Shown: positions 61,563-64,000 of the stretch, piece by piece
How the letters are laid out: each line of letters opens with the position of its first letter
How positions within the stretch are numbered: the stretch's first letter is position 1
Origin: CAVYUC01 sp963783085
GTDB taxonomy: Bacteria > Bacteroidota > Bacteroidia > Bacteroidales > Prolixibacteraceae
NCBI GenBank assembly: GCA_963783085.1
Contig: CAWAMJ010000012.1
Coordinates: forward strand, 1 to 64,000
Reading direction: 5' to 3'
Length of the DNA stretch: 64,000 bases
The notes under the pieces: generated by a model
What the model was told of the DNA's origin: nothing
The model's database searches: none
The model's input: only the letters and a program-made list of their open reading frames with translations
Made by a program: the position numbers and the translations under genes

Positions 61563-61806
61563 TCATTTAATCAGGATAGTAAAAACTCCACAAATTTTTA
61601 TCTGACATTCATTTCTAAGTTTCTTTTGTTAAAAAAATACTTTTTTGTCTTTTATCTTTCCGAATTTTGGTAATTTGTTGTAATTTGTATCGACGCTTGA
61701 TAAAATCCATTGCCTTAGTATTTCATATTAGTATTCCCAAGCTGCACTCAGCCGGAGGATGCTGAAAATCCGGAAAAAGAGTAAGCTAAACATTAATTCG
61801 ACTGAT

Positions 61807-64000
61807 ATGATTATTTCAATGCAAGGTAATTGGAAAGTATCTGTTAAAGCAAAAAATGCTTCCTACCAGCAACGTTTTGTTATACAGGGCGCCACGTTCG
61901 GAAACGGAGCGCATGCCGGAACCACCGGAACATCTGTAAACGTATTTGGAAACCAGTGGTCCATTGCCATACAAAGCAAGCCGAGCTCGGGCTGGCAACT
62001 TTCAGAAACAATGTTGAAGTTCCCTCAAAAGGTGGGCGGAAATTATGAATTCGAGATTTGGTCGAACGATGCAGGTGTCGATACCGATTTTAATGATTTA
62101 ATCCTTACCTGTTCGACTCCGGCAAACATTAATGACTTCATTGTTTACGGAAATGTAACGCTTTATAGCGGCACCTGCATTTTTAATCCCTGCCGCAGGT
62201 TTCCTTTTGTAATCGAAACTTATCCGGGATTGCTGAAAGCTTTGAAAAACCCGCTTCTTGGCGATTGGATTAAGACCCGTTACCCGGAGCGAATTCCTCC
62301 CCAAATCAATGATCCCAATCCACCGGATCCGCCTCCATATTTCAAACCCATTGTTTTCGATTTGACCGGTGAAGCAATGCAACCAAAAACATCGCTTAGC
62401 TATGCCCGGAAAGGATCGTCCGAAGTAAAAAAGGAATCGGACGAAGAAAAAGAGATAAGTACTGAATTTGCCTCGTCCAACTTCGATCTTGTTTCTTCAT
62501 CACAAGTCAGGTCATCTGAACAAGTTAGTGCATTGTCGGTCGGCAATATAAAATTAGCCGAAAACATCGGTGGATTATTTCTGAAATGTTCTACCGATCC
62601 TGGTTCGAATATTACGCTAACATTCGAGGAATATGATCGCACTGCTGCCGAAATGGCTGGTGGCGCATACACAGGATCAGGAAACAGAAAATTGCTCGGC
62701 GATACGATAACCGACATGCACGGAAACTACATTTTCCGTTTTAGTTTCGACATGTCGTTTCCCGGACTGGAAGATGCAACCGATGTTGCGCCGGGAGAAG
62801 ATATAAATACGGTTTTGTATCCGGATGTAATTGTAAAAATTGTTGAATATTCGCCTTTTGAAGTAAAGTACGAAAGTGCGCCGTATTACAACATTCCTAA
62901 TCTGAAACGTATTGATTTATGTTTGCCCGAATCTTCGGTTCATGTAACTTCCAGCTGCTTTAACGGTAATCTTATTGGCAGTCTTGGCAACGTATTTATC
63001 GGAGGAAACCAGAACAATTCCGCATCTACATCACCTGCCAACCTGAGAAGATACGGTTATTCAAATTCTCTTGAAGAAACCGGTGTTATTTCTGTCGGAA
63101 GTTCGCTTGCCGGTTTTAGCGTAAATTGTGCTGCCTGGAGAGGAACAATCGATATGAAAGGTTGTATGTACGATGCAACAAAAAATGCAGATGATAACAA
63201 AATCAGATGGTATACTATTCGTGTGAATCGCGCCGGAACGGCAGGATGGGAATATGTCAGCCAGAATTATAAACATCCCAAATTTTCCAAACGTCATTTA
63301 CCCAATTATACGGGCGATGATGTTGGTGCATTTTATCCGAACATCGGTGGCGTGTTGAACGGAGATGTTCCTGCATACATCAATATTCAACGCGAAATAT
63401 TTGTGGATGGAATCGATTGGGAATTTTCAAATATGGACAGGTACATGCAGTTGAACACTGCTCTGTATGATGTTATTTCAGGAACGCGTGTTCCCGGAAA
63501 ATTTTATGTCCGGGTGGATGGTTATGATGAAAATGGAGCGCATGTTTCCAATGCCACAGACTTGATTGCCTTATTCATACACAACAACGGACTCGATTTT
63601 CAAATGACAAATCCGGAATTAACCGATCCTTCAATTGTAAATGCGGGCTGTGGATTAAGTCGCCTTACCGATGCACAACTGCATACGCCAATTGAATTTT
63701 CATTTAAAGTAATTGATATTTATGGCTTTGTTAACACTTACACGTTAACGATGGGAAGATGCCCCGGAACACCGATTGATTTAAATGCCAATATTGAGGG
63801 AGATTTCAACATGTCCGGCGGCTATACATTTGTGGGTAGTGCACACAACAGTGATCCTCTTCTCAACCCGCCAATTGGAAGCAATTCATCGAATACGCCT
63901 CATAGTTGCCCGGGTTATAAAGGAACGTTGGATGATTTCTCTAATGCAGGATTGGTGAATGTTCAAATACAGCCGCAACCCGGAACTGATGGATGGATAA
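61807..64000 (+). CDS. Large protein of unknown function, cut by window edge
   Basis: 731 codons are open without a stop up to the last base; the gene continues outside. No signal peptide is present: it starts MIISMQGNWKVSVKAKNAS. The first 110 residues form a beta-rich domain closing with FEIWSNDAGVDTDFNDLILT, a D-x-D-x-N-D pattern suggestive of a calcium loop. Then come a Pro-rich linker (NDPNPPDPPPYFKPIVFDLT), a Lys/Glu/Ser-rich stretch, and further beta-rich regions with Tyr/Asn/Gly-rich composition (RRYGYSNSLEETGVISVGSS). The alternation of beta domains and linkers is like a fibre or adhesin, but without a leader it could be cytoplasmic or use another export route. No family recognised. 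Confidence 0.6.
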   Translation, partial: MIISMQGNWKVSVKAKNASYQQRFVIQGATFGNGAHAGTTGTSVNVFGNQWSIAIQSKPSSGWQLSETMLKFPQKVGGNYEFEIWSNDAGVDTDFNDLILTCSTPANINDFIVYGNVTLYSGTCIFNPCRRFPFVIETYPGLLKALKNPLLGDWIKTRYPERIPPQINDPNPPDPPPYFKPIVFDLTGEAMQPKTSLSYARKGSSEVKKESDEEKEISTEFASSNFDLVSSSQVRSSEQVSALSVGNIKLAENIGGLFLKCSTDPGSNITLTFEEYDRTAAEMAGGAYTGSGNRKLLGDTITDMHGNYIFRFSFDMSFPGLEDATDVAPGEDINTVLYPDVIVKIVEYSPFEVKYESAPYYNIPNLKRIDLCLPESSVHVTSSCFNGNLIGSLGNVFIGGNQNNSASTSPANLRRYGYSNSLEETGVISVGSSLAGFSVNCAAWRGTIDMKGCMYDATKNADDNKIRWYTIRVNRAGTAGWEYVSQNYKHPKFSKRHLPNYTGDDVGAFYPNIGGVLNGDVPAYINIQREIFVDGIDWEFSNMDRYMQLNTALYDVISGTRVPGKFYVRVDGYDENGAHVSNATDLIALFIHNNGLDFQMTNPELTDPSIVNAGCGLSRLTDAQLHTPIEFSFKVIDIYGFVNTYTLTMGRCPGTPIDLNANIEGDFNMSGGYTFVGSAHNSDPLLNPPIGSNSSNTPHSCPGYKGTLDDFSNAGLVNVQIQPQPGTDGWI

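Overview
The window looks like a chromosomal segment of a Bacteroidota bacterium, plausibly of the marine or anaerobic Marinilabiliales/Prolixibacteraceae type (inference). The support is a BACON-repeat protein with a type IX secretion (Por) C-terminal signal, LytS/LytTR regulation, a tricorn-type protease, DUF427/DUF4255/DUF5908/DUF5995 family proteins, TAnnTTTG-like promoter elements upstream of several genes, and weak Shine-Dalgarno signals. No rRNA, tRNA, CRISPR array or prophage was recognised.

Region 1 (1-31 kb) is a patchwork of housekeeping and accessory genes. The left edge is decayed: a GIY-YIG nuclease gene and its truncated second copy with hairpin repeats, an antitoxin with a broken YoeB-type toxin gene, and a tricorn protease gene carrying several frameshifts. 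Then come a DUF5995 protein, a decayed REP-associated transposase with REP palindromes, and a regulator/truncated haemoglobin/cupin cluster in which the regulator fuses DUF4242, a cyclase-like domain and an AraC domain. These are followed by a LytS/LytTR pair, an ExbB-like protein and a TPR protein, and an AT-rich T9SS-exported protein with five 270-bp repeats. The rest is histidine degradation (ftcD, hutI), a YfcC carrier, a ferredoxin, a ZIP transporter, a lone receiver, a phytanoyl-CoA dioxygenase with a TIM-barrel isomerase, a nucleoside-permease-like MFS protein and the ABC-F factor EttA. A GATC-rich heptamer repeat array follows ettA.

Region 2 (31.27-57.27 kb, all minus strand) is the highlight: a nearly contiguous extracellular contractile injection system (eCIS; Afp/PVC/AlgoCIS type). 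In transcription order it encodes a DUF4255 tube terminator, an unknown protein, one sheath, two tube proteins, DUF5908, a LysM hub protein, a VgrG-like spike, PAAR, gp25, an Afp11-like baseplate protein with an inserted carboxypeptidase-regulatory-like domain, an Afp12-like baseplate protein, a protein at the Afp13 position ending in a helix-hairpin-helix, and a tape measure. The distal end is a cargo module: an OmpA-like protein without a signal peptide, a very large DUF4157 protein with a possible PD-(D/E)XK nuclease motif (split by a one-base frameshift), a DUF4157 protein with a C-terminal L,D-transpeptidase (YkuD) domain, and the AAA+ ATPase. Tight spacing and 1-4 nt overlaps suggest one long operon, with roughly 200-bp gaps around the YkuD cargo gene that could hold extra promoters.

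Region 3 (57.7-64 kb) returns to ordinary genes: dacB (PBP4), crcB with DUF190, enolase with a strong terminator, and the first 731 codons of a large protein of unknown function that lacks a signal peptide and runs off the right edge.

Several frameshifts (tricorn gene, two eCIS genes) lie at or near homopolymers. They may be assembly errors rather than true inactivation and should be read with that in mind.
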